8,575 nucleotides of DNA from JAWVYT01 sp964605205 (GTDB lineage: Bacteria > Gemmatimonadota > Gemmatimonadetes > Longimicrobiales > RSA9), in the NCBI GenBank assembly GCA_964605205.1, contig CAZSBL010000146.1:1-8575 (forward strand). The letters are read 5' to 3'. Of this stretch, positions 1-6,149 are shown one piece after another. The notes below the pieces were generated by a model, which saw only the letters and a list, made by a program, of their open reading frames with translations, was not told the origin of the DNA and made no database searches. A program made the translations under genes and the position numbers. Positions within the stretch are counted from its first letter, which is position 1. Every line of letters starts with the position of its first letter.

Positions 1-3
1 CGC

Positions 4-230
4 AACCGCGGAGCCGCGGAGGCGCGGAGCACCCGCGGAGAACTTCTTTTGAGTTGGATCCGGGCAGGGCAGGCTGGGCGGCGGAAGACGCGAGCTCTGC
101 GTTGGGGGGGACGTTCTCCGCCCGGAAAGGCGGCCTCGCCGGCATCCCGCTGCTCCGCCGGCCACGCCGCCTTGCCGCAACAAAAAGAAGAAACTCCGCG
201 TATGCTCCGCGCCTTCGCGTCTCCGCGGTT
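4..230. repeat. Imperfect inverted repeat, arms 4-50 and 181-230
   Basis: The left arm (4-50) and the reverse complement of the right arm (181-230) both begin AACCGCGGAG. They match at 33 of their first 37 positions, and after a one-base shift both run into a TTCTTTT tract. Each arm is itself a short tandem series of GCGGAG cores spaced about 8-10 bases apart. The roughly 130 bases between the arms contain GC-rich short repeats and no convincing gene; the open frames through here are arginine/proline/serine-rich and have no recognisable domain. The spacer lies downstream of the minus-strand metal-repressor gene. The arms may be two copies of a dispersed repeat inserted in opposite orientation, or the ends of one small non-autonomous element. 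Neither a transposase nor a clear target duplication is visible. Confidence 0.75.
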
Positions 231-252
231 AACCGGGCGTTCGCCCCGCCCA

Positions 253-276
253 AGCCCCCGGGAGCCGTCCCGGGCT
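253..276 (-). terminator. Candidate hairpin terminator of the DtxR-family gene
   Basis: AGCCCCCGGGA (253-263) pairs with TCCCGGGCT (268-276) around a GCCG loop, giving about nine pairs with a two-base bulge. On the minus strand the hairpin begins about 14 bases after the TAG stop at 290-292. No U-tract follows on that strand, so it would be a tailless hairpin, or simply part of the GC-rich repeat spacer. Confidence 0.4.
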
Positions 277-289
277 CGGGTTTACCTGT

Positions 290-952
290 CTATTCCGAAG
301 GCTCGACCAGGAGCCGCTCGGCCAGCTCGATCCCGAGCCGCTCCTCGGTCTCCCCGACCCGGACCCGGAGCGGACCACGCAGCGGCGTCCGCTCGAGGAC
401 CTGGATCTCGACGCCGGGGATCAGGTTGAGGCGTGCCAGGTAGCGGAGCGCTGCGGCGTCCTCGTCGCTTACGCTGCGGAGGGTGGCGGTGGCGCCAGTA
501 TCGAGCTCCGCCAGGGTGGGCAGCTCGGGGGCGGCCAGCTGGCCGGCGGGGCTGGGGATGGGGTGGCCGTGGGGGTCGGCCTCGGGGTCGCCCAGGGCGG
601 CGGCCATCCGGTCGATGAGCGTGTCGGAGGCGGCGTGCTCCAGCGTCTCGGCCTCCACGTGGACCTGGTCCCAGGTATAGCCGAGGACCTCCACCAGGAA
701 GAGCTCGAGGACCCGGTGGCGGCGGATCATCCGGATCGCCTCCCGGCGGCCCTGCGGGGTCAATCGGGCGCCCTGGTAGCGCTCGTGCTCGACCAGCCCC
801 TGCTCGCCGAGGCGCTTGAGCATGCCCGTGACGGAGGCGGGCGCCACGCCCAGCCGGTCCGCGATGGCGGAGGTGCCGATGGCGGCGTCTTCGGCCCCTT
901 CCGCCAGCTGGAAGATGGCTTTGAGGTAGTCCTGAACGGCGGGTGTCGGCAT
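290..952 (-). CDS. DtxR/MntR-family metal-dependent transcriptional repressor
   Basis: A 220-residue cytoplasmic DNA-binding protein, predicted to bind Mn(II) or Fe(II) and repress metal-uptake genes when metal is plentiful. An N-terminal winged helix-turn-helix (about residues 5-65, recognition helix near 37-49) is followed by the DtxR dimerisation/metal domain (about 70-135) and a C-terminal FeoA/SH3-like domain (about 145-220). The ligand set aligns with DtxR numbering: H79, E83, H98, E102, E105 and H106. The DtxR cysteine at 102 is Glu here, and D8 takes the place of DtxR Met10. Both substitutions are as in MntR, which favours manganese; the second N-terminal acid of B. subtilis MntR (E11) is Lys11 here. 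The ATG at 952 gives the usual family N-terminus (MPTPAVQDYL), but no clear Shine-Dalgarno precedes it. It is divergent from a Usp gene. No metal transporter is nearby, so its targets are probably elsewhere. Confidence 0.93.
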   Translation of the reverse strand: MPTPAVQDYLKAIFQLAEGAEDAAIGTSAIADRLGVAPASVTGMLKRLGEQGLVEHERYQGARLTPQGRREAIRMIRRHRVLELFLVEVLGYTWDQVHVEAETLEHAASDTLIDRMAAALGDPEADPHGHPIPSPAGQLAAPELPTLAELDTGATATLRSVSDEDAAALRYLARLNLIPGVEIQVLERTPLRGPLRVRVGETEERLGIELAERLLVEPSE

Positions 953-994
953 GCCGGGAGGGTAGGCGTGGCGGGGCGGCGTCGCAACTCGGAT

Positions 995-1033
995 CTGAGA
1001 GGAGCACTGAGCTCTCAGCTCTGAGATCTCAGT
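995..1033. promoter_or_regulatory. Degenerate heptamer/palindrome array, candidate operator
   Basis: Three CTGAG-starting units begin at 995, 1007 and 1021. The last is a perfect 12-base palindrome, CTGAGATCTCAG (1021-1032), and the middle one a near-palindrome, CTGAGCTCTCAG (1007-1018). Read with a period of seven, the stretch is ACTGAGC, TCTCAGC, TCTGAGA, TCTCAGT (1006-1033). It lies about 40-80 bases upstream of the DtxR-family start and 105-145 bases upstream of the Usp start. A dyad array there is a reasonable site for autoregulation by the adjacent repressor, but it does not obviously match the classical DtxR or MntR boxes. It could instead be a dispersed heptamer repeat. Confidence 0.5.
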
Positions 1034-1138
1034 TCTATTCCCCACACGCAAACCAAGCAATTTCCGACAGACACGCGCGTGACGGCTGGCCATGATACAG
1101 TGGGTCAATCCAAACCGTGTGCACCGCAGGGGGAGCCC

Positions 1139-2047
1139 ATGTACGACCGGATCATCGTCCCCATCGAGGAGGGCGCCACGGACTCGCTGATCCAGGCGTG
1201 TCCGCTTGCGCGGGAGCTGGGGTGTGAGCTGACGCTCCTCCACGTCCACCATCCGCAGGAGGCGCCGGAGGAGCTGGAGGGGCTGCCCCAGTACCGGTAC
1301 CAGGGGGTGGTGGAGTCGTGGGACGAGCGGGACCTGGAAGCGGAGGCCCGCGAAGTCCAGTGGCTGGCGGAGCTGGCCGATGAGGTGGCGGCGAGGGAGC
1401 CGGAGCAGACGGTGTCGAGTCGGGTGGTCCACGCCCCGCTGGCCCGCTCGCTCCGTGAGGAAGGCGAGTCGGTCCTGGTGGTGGCTCCGGCGGAGGATGT
1501 CCATCTGGAGGGTTTGAACCGGACAGTCACCGAGCTGGTGCGGGGCGGCGGCGTACCGATCCTGGTCTGCCACGCTGGCGTGGAGCTGCTGCCGATCCGC
1601 CGGATGCTGGTGACGCTGGACGGCTCCTCGTTCTCCGAGGAGGTGCTGACGCCGGCGGTGGAGTTCGCCCGGGCCACGGGTGCCCGGCTCTCGCTGGTCG
1701 AGGTCGTGACTCGACGGGGGCTCACCCGGGTCTTCCGACCCGGCGACCGCTCGGCCGAGGCCGCCGAGGAGTTCCTGCGCGACGTGCGAAGCCGGATCCC
1801 CGAGGAGATGGGCCCGGTGGACACGCGGGTGGTGGAGCAGGGCAACGCCGCCGCCGGGATCGTGCGGGAGACGCGCCGCGACGAGGTGGACCTCGTCGCC
1901 ATGGCCACCCACGGCCGGGGTGGGCTGCGCCGGCTGGTCCTGGGCAGCGTGGCCGAGAGCGTGATCCGGGGGGCGAACGTGCCGGTCCTCCTGTACCGGC
2001 CCGCGGGTGTGGGAGCGCCCACGGCGGAGAAGGAGGTCGCAGGCTGA
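1139..2047 (+). CDS. Tandem-domain universal stress protein (UspA family)
   Basis: A 302-residue cytoplasmic protein with two Usp folds in tandem. Proteins of this type bind ATP or other nucleotides and support survival under starvation, oxidative or energy stress; the exact role of this one is unknown. Domain 1 covers about residues 1-147 (MYDRIIVPIEEG start, closing VPILVC strand). Domain 2 covers about 153-288 (RRMLVTLDGS start, closing VPVLLYRP strand). The C-terminal domain keeps the nucleotide-binding signature: D161, then THGRGG with G259, nine residues, and G269-S270. Domain 1 lacks both the Asp of its first strand and the glycine loop, so it is probably a non-binding partner domain. 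The ATG at 1139 is preceded by AGGGGGAG (1128-1135); an in-frame ATG 60 bases upstream has no such site and would add residues before the conserved first strand. The gene is divergent from the metal repressor and convergent with the TPR gene. Confidence 0.93.
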   Translation: MYDRIIVPIEEGATDSLIQACPLARELGCELTLLHVHHPQEAPEELEGLPQYRYQGVVESWDERDLEAEAREVQWLAELADEVAAREPEQTVSSRVVHAPLARSLREEGESVLVVAPAEDVHLEGLNRTVTELVRGGGVPILVCHAGVELLPIRRMLVTLDGSSFSEEVLTPAVEFARATGARLSLVEVVTRRGLTRVFRPGDRSAEAAEEFLRDVRSRIPEEMGPVDTRVVEQGNAAAGIVRETRRDEVDLVAMATHGRGGLRRLVLGSVAESVIRGANVPVLLYRPAGVGAPTAEKEVAG

Positions 2048-2057
2048 GCGGAGCCGG

Positions 2058-3848
2058 CTACCGGGCCAGCCCGGCCAGCGGCGCCTCGATCCCGAGCCCG
2101 TCGGCCATGGTCTCGAAGCGAGGGTCTCGCCGGAGCCGATCGAAGAGGGGGTGGACCAGGAAGAACGGGAGGTTCGGGTCCACCCCCTCCTGGTATGCCC
2201 GCTCCAGCCGTTCGAGGGCGCCGTCGCGGTTGGCGAGTGCCGCGTGGAAGAGGGCGAGCTGCGCCGGCGGGAGCGTCCCGTCCAGCGTGGCCAGCGACGC
2301 GAGCGCCCGGTCCCGCAGCGATGGATCGCCATCGGCGTCCACCACGTCCAGTACCGCCGTGGCCACGGACTCCGGGTAGGCGGAGCGGGCGGCGGCGCGC
2401 GCCGCGTCGTGGCAGTCGGCCGCGAGGCAGGTCAGGAGCAGCCCGGTGTGCCCCAGGGTGTAGGTGGGGTTGTCCACCAGGAGTCCTTCGTATGCGGCCC
2501 GGGCCGCGTCCAGCTCCCGGCGCGCCACGTGCAGGTACGCCCGGGTGTTCCGGGTGGCGACGGCGAGGGGGTCGAGTTGCTCGGCTCGCTCCAGCTCCCG
2601 CTCGGCTTCCACGAACCGGCCCATCATGATGAGCGTCTCGGCGTACCACTGGTGCCCGGTGGCGTAGTTCGGCTGGAACTCCAGCGCCCGACGGTAGGCC
2701 ATTTCCGCGGCCTCGAGGTTCCACTCCAGCGCCTGGGCGATCTGACCGATGGCGGCGTGGGCCTCGGCCAGCTGGGCATCCAGCGCCAGCGCCCGGGCCG
2801 CGGCGGCCGAGCCCCGCTCCGCCGCCACGTCGGTGGGCACGTCGGTGTAGGCCGGGAGCACCGCGTAGGTCAGGGCGATCCCGGCGTGGGCGGGGGCGTA
2901 GCTCTCGTCTTCGGCCACCGCCTCATGGAAGTACTCCAGGGCGCGGCGGAGGTCGGTCTCGGTGCGGCCGTGCCAGCGGGCGAGCCCCAGGAGGTACGCG
3001 TCGTGGGCGCGCACGCTGGACGTGCCGGCCCGGAGCCGCGAGCCCTCCGGCGCCAGCTGTACCTGGAGCGCCGCGAAGATGGCCGTGGCGATGTCGTCCT
3101 GGATGGCGAAGATGTCGTCGACCGTCCGGTCGTAGCTGTCCGACCAGATCTGGAACCCGCTGGCCACGTCGGTCAGCTCCACGGTGACCCGGAGCCGGTC
3201 GCCGGACCGGCGCACGCTGCCCTCCACCACCGCTTCCACGCCCAGCCGCTCGCTGACCTCCTCCAGCCGCGTCTCCCGGCTCCGGAACGCGAACGACGAG
3301 GCCCGGCCCGCCACCCGGACTTCCTCGAGCCGGGCCAGCCGGTTGATCAGCTCCTCGGTGACGCCATCGGCGAAGTAGCCCTGGTCTCCGTCGGGGCTGA
3401 GGTCCGCGAACGGGAGCACGGCGATGGACTGGATCGTTTCGGGCCGCACCAGGGCCCCCGGATTCACCATGCTGTAGGCGCCGAAGCCCACCAGCGCCAC
3501 CAGGATCCCGGCTCCGAACACGCCGGCCAGCCGCGCCGGCCCCGCTTGCACCACCACCCGCTCCGACGATGCCTTCGGGGTCGACGGCGCCGCCTCACCC
3601 TCCTCGATCGGCTGGGTCCGGACCACGCCGTCCGGCGTGACATCGAAGAGCCAGGCGAGCATCACCGTAATCGGGAAGCCCACGAACGCCACCACCACCA
3701 CCAGGCGCGGGATCCAGTCGGGCGCGCCCAGGAGCGGGAACGTCTCCACCACGATCTCCACGGCCAACCACACCACCAGGATGTAGCCGCCGGCGACGCG
3801 CCATACCCGGCGTCGCTTGAGCTCGGAGAAGAGGCTTCCTGGTTCCAC
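2058..3848 (-). CDS. TolB-like (COG5616-type) membrane protein with TPR repeats
   Basis: A 596-residue inner-membrane protein. The N-terminal LFSELKRRRVWRVA motif leads into transmembrane segments at about 20-38 and 48-68, then a conserved WLFDVTPDGVVRT linker and a third membrane segment at about 106-128. A soluble TolB N-terminal-like/FlgO-like domain follows (about 139-265), recognised by SIAVLPFADLS, YFADGVTEELI, VEGSVRR and IWSDSYDR. The rest (about 280-580) is a chain of tetratricopeptide repeats with phased Ala, Tyr and Pro positions such as RRALEFQPNYATGHQWYAE. Homologues are often fused to, or found beside, adenylate cyclase, serine/threonine kinase or winged-helix domains; none is present here. 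A role as a scaffold or signalling adaptor is inference. The start is GTG at 3848, chosen because LFSELKRR is typically at the extreme N-terminus; the site upstream is weak (GGAACGA). The TAG stop lies 10 bases from the convergent Usp stop. Confidence 0.9.
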   Translation of the reverse strand: MEPGSLFSELKRRRVWRVAGGYILVVWLAVEIVVETFPLLGAPDWIPRLVVVVAFVGFPITVMLAWLFDVTPDGVVRTQPIEEGEAAPSTPKASSERVVVQAGPARLAGVFGAGILVALVGFGAYSMVNPGALVRPETIQSIAVLPFADLSPDGDQGYFADGVTEELINRLARLEEVRVAGRASSFAFRSRETRLEEVSERLGVEAVVEGSVRRSGDRLRVTVELTDVASGFQIWSDSYDRTVDDIFAIQDDIATAIFAALQVQLAPEGSRLRAGTSSVRAHDAYLLGLARWHGRTETDLRRALEYFHEAVAEDESYAPAHAGIALTYAVLPAYTDVPTDVAAERGSAAAARALALDAQLAEAHAAIGQIAQALEWNLEAAEMAYRRALEFQPNYATGHQWYAETLIMMGRFVEAERELERAEQLDPLAVATRNTRAYLHVARRELDAARAAYEGLLVDNPTYTLGHTGLLLTCLAADCHDAARAAARSAYPESVATAVLDVVDADGDPSLRDRALASLATLDGTLPPAQLALFHAALANRDGALERLERAYQEGVDPNLPFFLVHPLFDRLRRDPRFETMADGLGIEAPLAGLAR

Positions 3849-3925
3849 GTGCAGGTCGTTCCGTTCGGTTGCAGGTCCACTCGCTTAGACAGCGCCCGGC
3901 GGGTTTTCGTTCGCAAAGTACTACG

Positions 3926-3942
3926 GCGCGCCTGCGGCGCGC
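3926..3942. repeat. GC hairpin in the divergent spacer
   Basis: A perfect 7-base stem, GCGCGCC-TGC-GGCGCGC, just before the hexamer array. The TGC loop is the same as in many stems of the two hairpin clusters further right, so it may be a solitary member of that family. It lies about 80 bases upstream of the TPR gene start. No U-tract follows on either strand. Confidence 0.55.
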
Positions 3943-3954
3943 GATGAGGGGATG

Positions 3955-4074
3955 AGGGCCAGGGTTAGGGCGAGGGCGAGGGCCAGGGCCAGGGCCAGGG
4001 CGAGGGCGAGGGCCAGGGCCAGGGCCAGGGCCAGGGCGAGGGCCAGGGCCAGGGCCAGGGCCAGGGTCAGGGGG
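3955..4074 (+). repeat. Tandem G-rich hexamer array (AGGGCC/AGGGCG), about 19 units
   Basis: Nineteen uninterrupted hexamers run from 3955 to 4068 and a degraded unit follows. The units are AGGGCC (majority), AGGGCG (five), one AGGGTT near the left end and one AGGGTC at the right end. Every unit keeps AGGG while the last two bases vary, so a GGG run occurs every six bases for over 110 bases: G-quadruplex potential on the plus strand and C-rich structure on the other. The array fills most of the 286-base spacer between the divergent TPR and GMC oxidoreductase genes. A weak -10-like TAGATT lies at 4100-4105, about 30 bases downstream, so the array may sit just upstream of the oxidoreductase promoter. 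Reading frames through it are simple Arg-Ala or Leu-Ala repeats; I treat them as artefacts. Confidence 0.95.
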
Positions 4075-4134
4075 GCGTGCCCGGGGCGGGTCCACGGGAT
4101 AGATTGGATCGGGGGATCCCTCCAGCCATACCAC

Positions 4135-5682
4135 ATGAGCGACTACGACTTCATCATCGTTGGCTCCGGCTTCGGCGGGAGCGTCACGGCGCTTCGCCTG
4201 GTGGAGGCGGGGCACCGGGTGCTGCTGCTGGAGAAGGGACGCCGCTTCGAGGCGGAGGACTTCGCGCGGAGCTCGTGGAACCTGCGCCGGTGGCTCTGGC
4301 GTCCGCGGCTGGGGCTTCGGGGTCCTTTCCGGATGACGTTCCTGCGGCACCTGACGGCGCTGTCGGGTGTGGGGGTCGGAGGCGGGTCGCTGATCTACGC
4401 CGGCGTGCTCCAGGAGCCCCGGGGCGGGTTCTTCACGGCGGCGTCGTGGAGCGACCTGGGCGACTGGCGGGCCGAGCTGGAGCCCCACTACCGGACGGCG
4501 AAGCGGATGCTCGGCGCCGAGGCGGTCCCGTTCCACACCTATCCGGACGATGTGGTGGCCGGTGTGGCCCGTCGCCGGGGGCTCGAAGCCGAGCACACGC
4601 CGACCACCGTGAGCGTCCACTTCGGCACGGAGGGGGAGACGGTGCCGGACCCGTACTTCGGCGGGGAGGGGCCGGACCGGACGGGGTGCGTCCACTGCGG
4701 CGGGTGCATGGTGGGGTGCCGGTACAACGCGAAGAACACGCTGGACAGGAACTACCTCTGGCTGGCCGAGAGGCGGGGACTGGAGATCCGGGCGGACACC
4801 GAGGTGACGGCGGTCCGCCGGGCAGCCCGGGGCGACGGGTACGTCGTGGAGTCGAAGGCCGGACCGTGGCCGTTCCGTCGCCGACGGGTCTACCGGGCCC
4901 CGAGGGTGGTCCTGGCCGGTGGGGTGCTCGGCACCGTCCCGCTCCTCCTCCGGATGCGCCGCGACCCCGCGGGGCTGCCGGAGCTGTCGCCCCGGCTCGG
5001 CGACTTCGTCCGGACCAACTCCGAGGTGCTCATGGGGATCGTTGCGCCGGAGCGGGAGATGGCGGACGGTGTGGCCATCACGTCGATCCTCCGCACCGGG
5101 GAGCGCTCCACTCTCGAGCCGGTGCGGTACCCGAAGGGCTCCGGGGTGCTGCGCGTGCTCCAGGCGCCGCACGCGCCGGGGGAGACGCTGGCCCGCCGCC
5201 TGGCTGCGGCGCTCCGCAGGGTGCTCCGCCACCCGGTGCGCACCCTGCGGAGCTGGCTCGTCCGCGATTGGGCGCGACGGACCATGATCCTCCTCTACAT
5301 GAGCACCGATGACAGCCACCTCCGGCTCCGGCTCCGGGGCCCCACGGGCGCGATCACAACCGACGCATCGACCGGGAAGCCTCCCCGGGCCGCGATCCCC
5401 GAGGCCACCGAGATCGCCGAAGAGATCGCCGCCGAAGTCGACGGCTACCCCGTCAGCTTCATCATGGAGACGCTGGCCGGCACGCCGACCACCGCCCACC
5501 TCCTGGGCGGGTGCGTCATGGGCGACGGCCCGGAGACCGGCGTCATCGACGCCGACCACCAGGTGTGGAACTACCCGGGGCTCTACGTGGTCGACGGCTC
5601 CGCCGTGTCGGCGAACCCGGGGGTGAACCCGTCGCTTACGATCGCAGCGCTGGCCGAGCGGGCGGCGAGGCGGATCGGCTGA
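4135..5682 (+). CDS. GMC-family FAD oxidoreductase, ChoD/cholesterol-oxidase-like
   Basis: A 515-residue flavoprotein that probably oxidises an alcohol, possibly a sterol or other polycyclic hydroxyl; the substrate is not proven. The N-terminal Rossmann motif GSGFGG (10-15) and E33 form the FAD site. SGVGVGGGSLIYAG (77-90) is the second flavin-contacting loop. A cysteine cluster, C185-x2-C188-x2-C191-x3-C195, precedes the AKNTLDRNYL block. Near the C-terminus are H455 in AHLLGG and N498 in the NPSLTIAALAER block, the positions of the catalytic His and Asn of cholesterol oxidases, and YVVDGSAV (484-491), which closes the flavin site. There is no signal peptide. Helices rich in Arg and Leu at about 350-385 could contact a membrane or lipid. 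The ATG at 4135 gives the family N-terminus (MSDYDFIIVGSG). Its ribosome-binding site is poor: the nearest G-run is about 19-24 bases upstream. The frame stays open back through the hexamer array to ATG 3952. It is convergent with the small membrane-protein gene across the first hairpin cluster. Confidence 0.92.
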   Translation: MSDYDFIIVGSGFGGSVTALRLVEAGHRVLLLEKGRRFEAEDFARSSWNLRRWLWRPRLGLRGPFRMTFLRHLTALSGVGVGGGSLIYAGVLQEPRGGFFTAASWSDLGDWRAELEPHYRTAKRMLGAEAVPFHTYPDDVVAGVARRRGLEAEHTPTTVSVHFGTEGETVPDPYFGGEGPDRTGCVHCGGCMVGCRYNAKNTLDRNYLWLAERRGLEIRADTEVTAVRRAARGDGYVVESKAGPWPFRRRRVYRAPRVVLAGGVLGTVPLLLRMRRDPAGLPELSPRLGDFVRTNSEVLMGIVAPEREMADGVAITSILRTGERSTLEPVRYPKGSGVLRVLQAPHAPGETLARRLAAALRRVLRHPVRTLRSWLVRDWARRTMILLYMSTDDSHLRLRLRGPTGAITTDASTGKPPRAAIPEATEIAEEIAAEVDGYPVSFIMETLAGTPTTAHLLGGCVMGDGPETGVIDADHQVWNYPGLYVVDGSAVSANPGVNPSLTIAALAERAARRIG

Positions 5683-5925
5683 GGCGAAGGGGCGAGCCTC
5701 TTGCTCGCAACAGGCGACGGCCCTGCGGGCCACCGCAACAGGCCCGCTGCGCGGGCAACACGCTCAGGCTGCGCCTTCGCAACAGGCGTCGGCCTCAGGG
5801 CCGACGCAGCGGCCCGGCCTGGCGGCCGGGCAACAGGCTCGCCTGCGGCTCGCAATGGGGCTCGGGCTGCGCCCTCGCAAGTGAGGGGCGCTCGCGGCCG
5901 TGCGGCGGCCCGAAGGGCCCCGCCG

Positions 5926-5988
5926 GTTGCGCCGCGCCCGCGGCCCCGACGCCAGACCGATCCGCCTTTCGCGGCGCCTGTTGCGAGC
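5926..5988 (+). repeat. 63-base core module, copy A
   Basis: Matches 6067-6129 at 56 of 63 positions without gaps. It runs from GTTGCGCCGCGCCCG, through CGCCAGACCG and CGCCTTTCGCGGCGCC, to GTTGCGAGC. This is much longer and better conserved than the surrounding hairpin units, which suggests a mobile or gene-converted module within the cluster. Related modules lie at 7238-7302 and, inverted, at 6733-6797. Confidence 0.85.
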
Positions 5989-6066
5989 GAAGCGAGCCGC
6001 TGCGAGGCCCCGCGGGCCGAGCCTGTTGCAGGGCGCAGCCCTGCCTGATGCGAACGGAGTGAGCGT

Positions 6067-6129
6067 GTTGCGCCGCGCCCGGGGCCCGAACGCCAGACCG
6101 GCTCGCCTTTCGCGGCGCCCGTTGCGAGC
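6067..6129 (+). repeat. 63-base core module, copy B
   Basis: Direct repeat of 5926-5988, offset by 141 bases, 56 of 63 identical. Differences cluster at the variable triplet after CGCCAGACCG and around the GGCCC run. The copy abuts the end of the minus-strand membrane-protein gene. Confidence 0.85.
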
Positions 6130-6149
6130 CGAAGGCGAGCCCCGCTGCC

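Larger units (their letters stand above)
5700..6145. repeat. Modular GC-hairpin repeat cluster 1
   Basis: This gene-free stretch is built of short hairpins with different arms, joined by a recurring linker. Left-half stems: GGCCC-TGC-GGGCC (5719-5731), GCCCGC-TGC-GCGGGC (5742-5756), AGGC-TGC-GCCT (5766-5776), GCGTCGGCC with GGCCGACGC around TCAG (5786-5807), GCCCGGCC with GGCCGGGC around TGGC (5812-5831) and GGGC-TGC-GCCC (5864-5874). They are joined by GCAACAGGC-like linkers near 5706, 5734, 5778 and 5829. From about 5905 the orientation flips. Linkers become GCCTGTTGC (5977, 6021), GCCGGTTGC, GCCCGTTGC or GCCTGATGC, and stems include GGCCC-GAA-GGGCC (5907-5919), GGCCC-CGC-GGGCC (6006-6018) and GCAGGGC-GCA-GCCCTGC (6028-6044). 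It fills the gap between two convergent genes and may also end their transcripts. Frames here are compositional shadows. Confidence 0.85.

Noticed and set aside
290..2332. A 680-codon open frame on the minus strand across the repressor, the Usp gene and the end of the TPR gene
   Set aside because: Only the last 220 codons (290-952) show family features. The remainder is antisense to well-supported genes and is Arg/His/Pro/Ser-rich, as expected of shadow frames in high-GC DNA.
2007..3947. A long plus-strand open frame opposite the TolB-like/TPR gene, and a similarly long minus-strand frame over 3595-5733
   Set aside because: Both are compositional shadows of real genes on the other strand, rich in Gly, Arg, Pro and His with no domain motif.
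3955..4074. True telomeric repeat from a linear replicon or eukaryotic contamination
   Set aside because: Only one unit resembles TTAGGG; the array is internal, between two typical bacterial genes, and dominated by AGGGCC/AGGGCG.
3921..4136. Leu-Ala repeat peptide encoded on the minus strand through the hexamer array
   Set aside because: It results from translating a microsatellite. There is no ribosome-binding site and no sequence beyond the repeat resembling a protein.
4135..5682. Specific naming of the oxidoreductase as a cholesterol oxidase gene (choD)
   Set aside because: The fold and catalytic His/Asn positions agree, but the substrate cannot be read from sequence and no sterol catabolic genes are nearby.
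5764..6062. Short open frames in both hairpin clusters
   Set aside because: All are Ala/Arg/Gly/Pro-rich translations of the repeats; the overlapping frames on both strands look alike, which argues against coding.
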